From contig NZ_JAPDVG010000001.1 of NCBI RefSeq assembly GCF_026015625.1, forward strand, positions 434,001-498,000: DNA of 64,000 nucleotides. Direction: 5' to 3'. A program made the translations under genes and the position numbers. The stretch's first letter is position 1. Each line of letters opens with the position of its first letter. Positions 17,588 to 25,078 of the stretch are shown here, in pieces. The notes under the pieces are model-generated. The model did no database searches, had not been told where the DNA came from, and saw nothing but the letters and a program-made list of their open reading frames with translations. This DNA comes from Segatella copri. Lineage in GTDB: Bacteria > Bacteroidota > Bacteroidia > Bacteroidales > Bacteroidaceae.

Positions 17588-18205
17588 ATGTATATAGCAA
17601 TAGCAGGAAATATCGGTAGTGGCAAGACAACACTCACCAAGATGCTTTCTAAACATTATGGATGGAAACAGTACTTGGAGCCCGTGGCTGAAAACCCCTA
17701 TATCGATGACTATTACAAGGATATCTCGCGATGGGCTCTCAATATGGAGGTGTTCTATCTGAAGCAGCGATTCAAGAATCTGCTGGAAATCCAACACAGT
17801 AAAGAGACGGTTATCCAGGACCGCACCATCTTTGAGGGTGTTTATGTCTTTGCGGCCAACAACCGGAAGATGGGCAACATGGACCAGCGCGACTACGAGA
17901 CTTATATGGAGCTTTTCGAGTCGATGATGGAAGTGGTGGAGATGCCTGAACTGATGATATATCTCCGTTCTTCAGTTCCTCACCTCGTGAAGAATATCCA
18001 GAAGCGCGGCCGTGATTATGAGCAGAAGATGCCTTTGGATTATCTGGAAGGTATCAACAATCTTTACGAAGATTTCATCATGAACAAGTATAAGGGCAAG
18101 GTGCTTATCGTAGAAGTTGATAATCTCGATTTCGAGCACAATCCCAAGCAGTTTGGTGAAATCGTAGATAAGATAGATGCCAAGCTCTTCGGGCTGTTCT
18201 CTTAA
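17588..18205 (+). CDS. Deoxynucleoside kinase (first of a tandem pair)
   Basis: 205 aa. P-loop GNIGSGKTT near residue 7 and the EPVAENPYIDDYY lid and substrate region are characteristic of dNK/dGK/dAK-type kinases, which phosphorylate deoxynucleosides using ATP. The QDRTIFEG segment carries the conserved DR(T/S)-E motif, and KRGRDYE a downstream Arg-rich lid. It is clearly paralogous to the next gene over its whole length. In Gram-positive relatives, tandem kinases work as a heterodimer for dGuo and dAdo/dCyd; whether that holds here is unknown. It probably serves nucleotide salvage in the cytoplasm. Confidence 0.88.
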   Translation: MYIAIAGNIGSGKTTLTKMLSKHYGWKQYLEPVAENPYIDDYYKDISRWALNMEVFYLKQRFKNLLEIQHSKETVIQDRTIFEGVYVFAANNRKMGNMDQRDYETYMELFESMMEVVEMPELMIYLRSSVPHLVKNIQKRGRDYEQKMPLDYLEGINNLYEDFIMNKYKGKVLIVEVDNLDFEHNPKQFGEIVDKIDAKLFGLFS

Positions 18206-18211
18206 GCCCAA

Positions 18212-18236
18212 TTCAACATTCAACATTTAACATTAC
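18212..18236 (+). repeat. ATTCAAC heptamer repeat before the second kinase gene
   Basis: Three or four degenerate heptamer units fill most of the 36-bp gap between the two kinase genes. Confidence 0.6.
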
Positions 18237-18241
18237 CAAAG

Positions 18242-18868
18242 ATGCATATAGCAATAGCAGGAAATATAGGTAGCGGCAAGACAACATTAACCAAGATGCT
18301 TGCCAAGAGATATGGCTGGAAAGCTAATTTCGAGCCGGTAGATAATAATCCATATCTGGCTGATTATTATAAGGATATGGAACGTTGGTCGTTTAATCTT
18401 CAGATTTACTTCCTGAACAAGCGATTCCATGATGTTGTGGAGATTTCACGTTCAGAGCAGACCATCGTACAGGATAGAACCATCTTCGAGGATGCGCGTA
18501 TCTTTGCGCCTAATCTTCACGATATCGGTATGATGAGCGACAGGGATTTCAAAAACTATACCGATCTCTTCGATCTGATGATCAGTCTGGTGAAACTCCC
18601 TGACCTGATGATATATATCAAGAGCAGCATTCCTACGCTCGTGAAGCATATCGAGAAGCGTGGCCGCGATTTCGAGAAGAGCATCCGCATCGATTACCTC
18701 CAGGGTTTGAACAAGCGTTATGAGGATTGGATCAAGGATTATAAAGGTCGCCTCATCATCATCGATGGTGATAATCTGGAGTTCGGAGAGAATCCGGAAG
18801 ACTTCCGGAAGGTTACTGACCTGATAGATGCTGAGCTCTTCGGCCTGTTTGCTGAAAAGGAGGTTTAA
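18242..18868 (+). CDS. Deoxynucleoside kinase (second of a tandem pair)
   Basis: 208 aa. The N-terminus MHIAIAGNIGSGKTTLTKML is nearly identical to that of the preceding kinase. EPVDNNPYLADYY, QDRTIFEDARIF and KRGRDFEKSIRIDYLQG match the same family. The middle and C-terminus diverge enough to suggest a different nucleoside preference and an old duplication. The two genes share a transcript and end before a strong hairpin at 18983-19026. Confidence 0.88.
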   Translation: MHIAIAGNIGSGKTTLTKMLAKRYGWKANFEPVDNNPYLADYYKDMERWSFNLQIYFLNKRFHDVVEISRSEQTIVQDRTIFEDARIFAPNLHDIGMMSDRDFKNYTDLFDLMISLVKLPDLMIYIKSSIPTLVKHIEKRGRDFEKSIRIDYLQGLNKRYEDWIKDYKGRLIIIDGDNLEFGENPEDFRKVTDLIDAELFGLFAEKEV

Positions 18869-19030
18869 AAGTAAAAAAGTAAAAGGGTAAAAAGGTAAAA
18901 AGAACCTTAACCCCTTTCGCCCCCCCCGTTCCTAGCGATTCCATCGCTAGTCCCCCAAGTCCTTATCATAAAGGTAAAAAGCGCAACCCCGCTAGGCGTC
19001 AAAGGAGAAACGCCTGGCGGGGTTGCGTTT
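18869..19030 (+). terminator. Hairpin-rich region with a strong terminator after the kinase genes
   Basis: A poly(GTAAAAA)-like stretch is followed by CTAGCGA/TCGCTAG (18932-18950), then GCAACCCCGC..AGGCGT (from 18983) pairing with ACGCCT..GCGGGGTTGC (to 19026), about 16 bp around a 10-nt loop, then GTTTTA. The last hairpin is the likely transcription end. Confidence 0.7.
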
Positions 19031-19479
19031 TATGGTTGTACAGCTAAAAGGTATATGGTTGTACAACTAAAAGGTATATGGTTGTACAACTAAAAGGTTT
19101 ATGGTTGTACAACTAAAGGGTTTATGGTTGTACAACTAAAAGGTTTATAGTTGTACGACTATAGGGTGTATGGTTGTACGACTATAAGGGTTGTAGTTGT
19201 ACGATTAAAAGGTGTTGTCACTAGGCTCGGCAGACCTGCTGACTGCAGTCGGCAGAGCTGCTGACTAGGCTCGGCAGGTCTGCTGAGCCTAGTGGCAACC
19301 TTCGAGAAGCAGTCTCCTTCAACTCGAGAAGCAGTCTCCTAAAACTAAAAGAGACGTCTCTTTGAACCCAAAGAAACGTCTTCTTTCGCTTATTCAATCA
19401 TATCCTTTCGCTTATTCAAACATCTGAATACGCTTATTCAATCATAATCTTTTGCTTATTCAAACATCTGAATACGCCA
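19031..19479. repeat. Phased 22-23-bp repeat island 1
   Basis: Eight 23-bp units (19031-19214) each carry a GTTGTACAAC or GTTGTACGAC dyad, starting at 19035 and spaced exactly 23 bp. Three 22-bp units centred on CAG-nn-CTG follow (CGGCAG at 19228, 19250, 19272), then two with GAGA..TCTC (19302-19345), two with an ACGT core (19354 and 19376), and four ATTCAA units spaced exactly 22 bp (19392, 19414, 19436, 19458). The unit length persists while the sequence changes in blocks. No gene is present. Confidence 0.85.
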
Positions 19480-19485
19480 GCAGAA

Positions 19486-19758
19486 CTATCTTCTTCCCCC
19501 GGAAGAGCCGGATGCTTTATAGAACTTTCCTTTTTGGCGGGAGATGAAGATGCCGCCTTGAGCAGAGGTCTTATCTACTTGCTGGCCATTGAGATTATAG
19601 ATAATCTCTTTCTCATCCTTCTTATACAGGGTAGGAGAGGCGATGAAAGTTGTGCCGGAAACAATGTCGAAGCGGATGAATTTTTGGGTAAAAATTCCTA
19701 CTGCTCTGTTCCTTTTTGCTACAAAATACGCTCGTTTTCTCCGTTTCTGATCCACCAT
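19486..19758 (-). pseudogene. Fragment with a C-terminal secretion-type tail
   Basis: 90-aa frame. The end, IIYNLNGQQVDKTSAQGG then IFISRQKGKFYKA, is the kind of IYNLxGQxV...GxYI tail found at the C-terminus of many secreted Prevotella proteins. The upstream part (KRRKRAYFVAKRNRAVG) does not resemble a complete domain or signal peptide, so this looks like the remnant 3' end of a larger gene. It lies between repeat island 1 and the nuo promoter. A functional small protein cannot be excluded. Confidence 0.4.
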
Positions 19759-19860
19759 TAAGTCTGTCTGTTAACTGATGAAATCAGGCTGTTTTTTGAG
19801 TTTTTTCACTTTGGATGCAAATTAAACCATAAAAAAATGTGCTCTTTCAGAAAAAAGTGT

Positions 19861-19870
19861 TACCTTTGCA
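19861..19870 (+). promoter_or_regulatory. -7 promoter motif for the nuo operon
   Basis: TACCTTTGCA, 43 bp before the nuoA ATG at 19914. It is the only good motif ahead of the ten-gene operon. Confidence 0.75.
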
Positions 19871-19913
19871 GCCGCTTAGAAGCATTTATATAAAATAACG
19901 TTATAACAAATTT

Positions 19914-20264
19914 ATGAACTTTACACTATTTATCACCGTTTTGCTGACGGCTGTAACCTTGGTGGTGGCTGCTTATGTCATCGCGAAGTTGATCGGTCCT
20001 CGTTCATACAATCCGGTAAAGGGTGAACCTTTTGAGTGCGGTATTCCGACTCGTGGCAGCTCATGGTTGCCATCACACATCGGCTACTACCTCTTCGCCA
20101 TCCTTTTCCTGATGTTTGACATCGAGACAGTATTGCTTTACCCATGGGCAGTCGTAGTTAAGCAGTTTGGATCTATGGCTCTCGTGAGCATCGGGTTCTT
20201 CCTGTTGGTATTGGTATTTGGCCTTGCTTATGCTTGGCGGAAAGGAGCATTGGAATGGAAGTAA
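19914..20264 (+). CDS. nuoA: NADH-quinone oxidoreductase subunit A
   Basis: 116 aa with three membrane helices (about 4-25, 60-82, 88-110). The loop after helix 1 contains the conserved FECGIPT motif (residues 40-46), and FDIETVLLYPWA marks helix 2. NuoA sits near the quinone-binding junction of complex I. The stop overlaps the nuoB start region, beginning a tightly packed operon. Confidence 0.95.
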   Translation: MNFTLFITVLLTAVTLVVAAYVIAKLIGPRSYNPVKGEPFECGIPTRGSSWLPSHIGYYLFAILFLMFDIETVLLYPWAVVVKQFGSMALVSIGFFLLVLVFGLAYAWRKGALEWK

Positions 20265-20980
20265 ACAAAAGAGCCTCTATCAAGAGTATTCCTTACGACG
20301 AGTTTAAGGACAATGATACCCTCGAAAAGATTGCGCAGGAGCTCAATGAGGGTGGTGCTAACGTGGTAGTCGGTTCGCTCGATGCTGCCATCAACTGGGG
20401 ACGCAGTAACTCACTCTGGTCTTTGACCTTCGGTACTTCTTGCTGTGGTATCGAGTTCATGGCTGTAGGTTGTGCGCGTTACGACTTCTCACGTTTCGGT
20501 TTCGAGGTAACCCGTAACTCTCCACGTCAGGCTGACTTGATCATGTGTGCCGGTACTATTACCAATAAGATGGCACCTGTTTTCAAACGTTTGTACGATG
20601 AAATGGCTGAGCCTAAGTATGTGGTAGCTGTAGGTGGATGCGCCATCTCTGGTGGTCCGTTCAAGAAGAGCTACAATGTGGTTCGTGGTATCAGCGAGTT
20701 GGTTCCTGTGGATGTTTATATCCCTGGTTGTCCTCCACGCCCTGAGGCTATCCTTTATGGTATGATGCAGTTGCAGCGTAAGGTAAAGGTTGAGAAATTC
20801 TTCGGTGGTGCCAACCACAAGATGTCTCAGGATGAGAAGGAACTCTCTATGAGCAAGGGTGGTCTTCGCGGCTTGAGCAACGAGAACCTCTCTGACAGCG
20901 AGAAGCTCGGACACAAGGAGCCTATCATCGTAACTGAAGTACCTGAGGATTTCGACCCTCAGAAAGGTCTAACTGATTAA
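20255..20980 (+). CDS. nuoB: NADH-quinone oxidoreductase subunit B
   Basis: 241 aa from the ATG at 20255, which I chose over the in-frame ATG at 20234 because AAAGGAG (20241-20247) sits 7 bases ahead of it and the first version would extend far into nuoA. The N2 cluster ligands are visible as TSCCGIEF and GCPPRPEA, and the AVGCARYD and VGGCAISGG segments are typical. The C-terminal ~55 residues after the core are longer than in many NuoB proteins and charged. It carries the last Fe-S cluster before quinone. Confidence 0.93.
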   Translation: MEVNKRASIKSIPYDEFKDNDTLEKIAQELNEGGANVVVGSLDAAINWGRSNSLWSLTFGTSCCGIEFMAVGCARYDFSRFGFEVTRNSPRQADLIMCAGTITNKMAPVFKRLYDEMAEPKYVVAVGGCAISGGPFKKSYNVVRGISELVPVDVYIPGCPPRPEAILYGMMQLQRKVKVEKFFGGANHKMSQDEKELSMSKGGLRGLSNENLSDSEKLGHKEPIIVTEVPEDFDPQKGLTD

Positions 20981-20999
20981 TATAATAAGGTATAAGAAC

Positions 21000-22571
21000 A
21001 TGAAACTGAATAATATTGAATTGAGTTTTGATAATTTCGCCTCTGAAATGGCGAAGTTGAAGAACGAGAAGCATTTCGACTACCTTGTTACCATCATCGG
21101 TGAAGACTTCGGTGAGGAAGGTCTCGGATGTATCTATATTCTCGAGAATACTCAGACCAACGAGCGCTGCTCAGTAAAGACCATCGCCAAGAAGGTGGAT
21201 GGCAGTGATGTGATTCCTACAGTTATTAACCTTTGGAAGGTAGCTGACCTCCTGGAGCGTGAAGTCTTCGATTTTGTCGGCATCAAGTTCCTGGGTCACC
21301 CAGATATGCGTCGTCTCTTCCTCCGTACCGATTTCCAGGGCTATCCATTGCGCAAGGACTTCGATATGAGTCCTGAGGCAAACAAGTTCCCTTGTACTGA
21401 TGAGCCAGAGGATGACTTCACCATGGAGTATTCCTTGAGCGAGGATGGACATCTCGTTGCTACAGAGAAGCGTCGCTTCGACGAGGATGACTATGTGGTC
21501 AACATCGGTCCTAACCACCCATCTACCCACGGTGTGCTCCGCTTGCAGACCGTTATCGATGGTGAGACCGTGAAGCGTATCTATCCACACCTCGGTTATA
21601 TCCACCGTGGTATCGAGAAGATGTGGGAGAACATGACCTATCCTCAGACCTTGGCATTGACCGACCGTCTGAACTATCTTTCTGCGATGATGCACCGCCA
21701 CGCTCTGGTAGGCGTTATCGAGGAGGCTATGGGTATTGAACTCTCAGACCGCATCCGCTACATCCGTACCATCATGGATGAGTTGCAGCGTATCGACTCA
21801 CACTTGTTGTACCTCGGCTGTACCGCACAGGACTTGGGTGCCTTGACCGCATTCCTTTACTGTATGCGCGACCGTGAGCACGTATTGAACGTGATGGAGG
21901 AGACAACCGGTGGCCGTCTGATCCAGAACTACTACCGTATCGGTGGTCTGCAGGCAGATATCGACCCTAACTTCGTTCAGAATGTGAAGACCCTCTGCAA
22001 GTATCTCCGTCCGATGATTCAGGAGTACCTCGACGTATTCGGCGACAACGTGATTACCCACAACCGTCTCGAAGGTGTAGGTCCAATGAACTATGAGGAT
22101 TGTATCAACTATGCCGTAACCGGTCCTGCTGGTCGTGCATCAGGTTGGAAGAACGATACCCGCAAGCGTCATCCATACGATATGTACGACAAGGTAGAGT
22201 GGAAGGAAATCACCCTTACCGGTTGCGATTCTATGGATCGTTACTATGTACACATCCAGGAGTTGTATCAGAGCTTGGACATCATCGAGCAGTTGATTGA
22301 CAACATTCCAGAGGGTGAGTACTACATCAAGCAGAAGCCAATCATCAAGGTTCCAGAGGGACAGTGGTACTTCTCTGTAGAGGGTGCCAGCGGCGAGTTT
22401 GGTGTATATCTCGACTCAAAGGGTGACAAGAGTCCATACCGTATGAAGATGCGTCCGATGGGTCTCTCACTCACAGGAGCCTTGGATCCAATGCTCCGTG
22501 GTCAGAAGATCGCCGACCTCATCACTACAGGTGCAGCAATCGATTTCGTAATCCCTGATATTGATAGATAA
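21000..22571 (+). CDS. nuoCD: NADH-quinone oxidoreductase subunit C/D fusion
   Basis: 523 aa. The N-terminal ~150 residues form the 30-kDa NuoC part (VADLLEREVFDFVGIKFLGH). The C-terminal part is the 49-kDa NuoD (NIGPNHPSTHGVLRLQTVID, YPHLGYIHRGIEKMWEN, RLNYLSAMMHRHALVG), which lines the quinone pocket. The fused form is common in Bacteroidota. The internal junction falls around residues 155-170. Confidence 0.95.
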   Translation: MKLNNIELSFDNFASEMAKLKNEKHFDYLVTIIGEDFGEEGLGCIYILENTQTNERCSVKTIAKKVDGSDVIPTVINLWKVADLLEREVFDFVGIKFLGHPDMRRLFLRTDFQGYPLRKDFDMSPEANKFPCTDEPEDDFTMEYSLSEDGHLVATEKRRFDEDDYVVNIGPNHPSTHGVLRLQTVIDGETVKRIYPHLGYIHRGIEKMWENMTYPQTLALTDRLNYLSAMMHRHALVGVIEEAMGIELSDRIRYIRTIMDELQRIDSHLLYLGCTAQDLGALTAFLYCMRDREHVLNVMEETTGGRLIQNYYRIGGLQADIDPNFVQNVKTLCKYLRPMIQEYLDVFGDNVITHNRLEGVGPMNYEDCINYAVTGPAGRASGWKNDTRKRHPYDMYDKVEWKEITLTGCDSMDRYYVHIQELYQSLDIIEQLIDNIPEGEYYIKQKPIIKVPEGQWYFSVEGASGEFGVYLDSKGDKSPYRMKMRPMGLSLTGALDPMLRGQKIADLITTGAAIDFVIPDIDR

Positions 22572-22573
22572 TT

Positions 22574-23659
22574 ATGTTTGATTTTAGTATAGTAACAACA
22601 TTCATCGACAATCTGCTTCGCCAGACCTTGGGTCTGGGCGACTTCCTGTCGATTCTGATTGAGTGCGTGCTCGTGGGTATCTGTATTTTGACAGCATACG
22701 CCCTCATCGCTATCGTACTTATCTTCATGGAGCGTAAGGTGTGTGCCTACTTCCAGTGCCGTCTTGGCCCTATGCGTGTAGGTCCTTGGGGTATCTTCCA
22801 GGTATTCGCCGACGTGCTCAAGATGTTGATCAAGGAGATCTTCGCTGTAGATAGAGCCGACAAGCTGCTCTACTACATAGCACCATTCCTCGTGATCATT
22901 GCCTCTGTAGGTACTTTCTCATTCCTTCCATGGAACAAGGGAGCTCATATTCTTGACTTCAACGTAGGTGTATTCCTCATCACAGCCGTAAGTTCTATCG
23001 GCGTGCTGGGTGTGTTCCTCGCAGGTTGGGCATCTAACAACAAGTACTCTGTGGTATCTGCCATGCGTGGTGCCGTACAGATGATTTCTTATGAGATGTC
23101 TCTCGGTCTCTGTCTGATTTCTGCAGTAGTTCTTACCGGCACCATGCAGGTAAGCGGTATCGTAGAGGCACAGACTGGTGCTTGGAACTGGTTGATTATC
23201 AAGGGCCATGTGCCAGCTATCCTGGCTTTCCTGGTATTCCTCGTAGCAGGTAATGCTGAGGCTAACCGTGGTCCTTTCGACTTGGCTGAGGCTGAGAGTG
23301 AGTTGACCGCTGGTTACCACACTGAGTATTCAGGTATGGGCTTCGGTTTCTACTACCTGGCAGAGTACCTCAACCTCTTCGTGATTTCTGGTATTGCTTC
23401 TACCGTATTCCTCGGTGGTTGGGCGCCATTGAACATCGGTATCGAGGGCTTCGACAATCTGATGAACCTCATCCCAGGTTTCATCTGGTTCTTCGGTAAG
23501 ACCTTCGCGGTGGTATGGCTCCTGATGTGGGTACGTTGGACATTCCCACGTCTCCGTATCGACCAGATTCTGAAGTTGGAGTGGAAGTATCTGATGCCAT
23601 TGTCACTGGTCATCCTGATCTTGATGACAGTATGCGTAGCATTCGGATTCCACGGATAA
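22574..23659 (+). CDS. nuoH: NADH-quinone oxidoreductase subunit H
   Basis: 361 aa with about eight membrane helices. The signature ERKVCAYFQCRLGPMRVGP and GNAEANRGPFDLAEAESELT (conserved acidic loop near the quinone channel) identify NuoH. Two bases separate it from nuoCD. Confidence 0.95.
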   Translation: MFDFSIVTTFIDNLLRQTLGLGDFLSILIECVLVGICILTAYALIAIVLIFMERKVCAYFQCRLGPMRVGPWGIFQVFADVLKMLIKEIFAVDRADKLLYYIAPFLVIIASVGTFSFLPWNKGAHILDFNVGVFLITAVSSIGVLGVFLAGWASNNKYSVVSAMRGAVQMISYEMSLGLCLISAVVLTGTMQVSGIVEAQTGAWNWLIIKGHVPAILAFLVFLVAGNAEANRGPFDLAEAESELTAGYHTEYSGMGFGFYYLAEYLNLFVISGIASTVFLGGWAPLNIGIEGFDNLMNLIPGFIWFFGKTFAVVWLLMWVRWTFPRLRIDQILKLEWKYLMPLSLVILILMTVCVAFGFHG

Positions 23660-23693
23660 TCTTTAATACACATTATTATAATAATAAGAAAGT

Positions 23694-24224
23694 ATGTCTA
23701 ACAATTCATATTTCGGCGGTATTGCTGCGGGTTTGAAAACCCTCGCTATCGGTATGAAGACTACCATGAAGGAGTACTTCACACCAAAGAGCACAGAGCA
23801 GTATCCTGAGAACCGCAAGACTACACTCCACATCTCTCCACGTTTCCGTGGTCGCCTGGTCTTTGTTCGTGATGAGAACGAGGCTTACAAGTGTGTGGGT
23901 TGTACATTGTGTGAGAAGTCATGCCCTAACGATACCATCAAGATTCAGACCGAGATGGTGGAGGACCCAGAGACAGGCAAGAAGAAGCGCAAGCTGGTAG
24001 ATTACCAGTACGACTTGGGCGACTGCATGTTCTGCGAGCTCTGTGTCAACGCATGTAACTTCGGTGCAATCAAGTTTGTCAACGATTTCGAGAATGCAGT
24101 CTTCGACCGCAACAAGTTGGTGATGCACCTTGACAAGGAGGTTTATAAGGGCGGAAGCCTTCCTAACCTCATCGATGGTGGTGCTCCATTGGAAATCGGT
24201 AAGTTTAACACCAAGACTAAGTAA
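23694..24224 (+). CDS. nuoI: NADH-quinone oxidoreductase subunit I
   Basis: 176 aa ferredoxin-like subunit with two [4Fe-4S] motifs: CVGCTLCEKSCPND and CMFCELCVNACNFGA. These are the N6a/N6b clusters that pass electrons to NuoB. Confidence 0.95.
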   Translation: MSNNSYFGGIAAGLKTLAIGMKTTMKEYFTPKSTEQYPENRKTTLHISPRFRGRLVFVRDENEAYKCVGCTLCEKSCPNDTIKIQTEMVEDPETGKKKRKLVDYQYDLGDCMFCELCVNACNFGAIKFVNDFENAVFDRNKLVMHLDKEVYKGGSLPNLIDGGAPLEIGKFNTKTK

Positions 24225-24239
24225 GGAGGACTTTAGACA

Positions 24240-24767
24240 ATGATAACAGCAAATTTATTTATGTTCGTCATCTTGGCAGTAGTCATCCTTGGCTCAGCCA
24301 TCATGTGCGTGTTCACCAAGCGCATCATGCGTGCGGCAACCTTCCTGTTGTTCGTACTCTTCGGTGTAGCAGGCATGTTCTTCCTGCTCGACTATACTTA
24401 TCTGGGTGCAGCTCAGATTTCTGTATATGCCGGTGGTATCACCATGCTTTATGTCTTCGCTATCCAGTTGGTATCAAAGCGTACCCTCCAGGGTCTTTTG
24501 GAGCATGTCAAGGGTAGCAAGGTTGTAGGTCGCGCACTCGTCTGCCTCGTTGGTTTCGTAACCTTGGCAGTCATCGTGTTGAAGAATCACTTTATTGATA
24601 TGGCTGCAACCGTAGCCGACACCGAGGTGCCAATGGACCAGGTAGGTTCTGCACTGGTAGGTGCTGACAAGTATGGCTATGTATTGCCATTCGAGTTTAT
24701 CTCTGTATTCCTGTTGGCATGTATCATCGGTGGTATCTTAATCGCAAGAAAGGAGGATAAGAAATGA
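24240..24767 (+). CDS. nuoJ: NADH-quinone oxidoreductase subunit J
   Basis: 175 aa with five hydrophobic segments, including the third-helix motif YAGGITMLYVFAIQL seen in NuoJ. It overlaps nuoK by 4 bases. A Shine-Dalgarno-like GGAGGA precedes the start. It forms part of the proton-translocating membrane arm. Confidence 0.93.
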   Translation: MITANLFMFVILAVVILGSAIMCVFTKRIMRAATFLLFVLFGVAGMFFLLDYTYLGAAQISVYAGGITMLYVFAIQLVSKRTLQGLLEHVKGSKVVGRALVCLVGFVTLAVIVLKNHFIDMAATVADTEVPMDQVGSALVGADKYGYVLPFEFISVFLLACIIGGILIARKEDKK

Positions 24768-25072
24768 TTCCAGTACAATATTTCTTCGTGCTCTCAGCAC
24801 TCTTGTTCTTCATCGGAGTCTATGGCTTCTGTACACGCCGTAACCTCGTTGCCATGCTCATCTCCATCGAGCTTGTATTGAATGCAGCCGACCTGAACTT
24901 CGCTGTGTTCAACCGCATCCTCTTTCCAGGACAGTTGGAAGGTTTCTTCTTCACATTGTTCTCTATCGGAGTAGCAGCAGCCGAGACAGCCGTAGCACTC
25001 GCTATTATTATCAACGTTTACCGCAACTATCACAGTGACCAGGTGAACAGTATTGAAAACATGAAATTCTAA
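24764..25072 (+). CDS. nuoK: NADH-quinone oxidoreductase subunit K
   Basis: 102 aa with three helices. The conserved Glu lies in ISIELVLNAADLNF, and AAAETAVALAI carries the second conserved Glu. It belongs to the multi-subunit antiporter-like family (MnhC type). Confidence 0.95.
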   Translation: MIPVQYFFVLSALLFFIGVYGFCTRRNLVAMLISIELVLNAADLNFAVFNRILFPGQLEGFFFTLFSIGVAAAETAVALAIIINVYRNYHSDQVNSIENMKF

Positions 25073-25078
25073 AAGACA

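Noticed and set aside
19031-19479. CRISPR array
   Set aside because: Units are contiguous with no unique spacers, the unit is only 22-23 bp, and there are no cas genes in the window.
20234-20254. Upstream ATG for nuoB
   Set aside because: AAAGGAG is correctly spaced for the ATG at 20255, and the extended start lies within the nuoA coding region.
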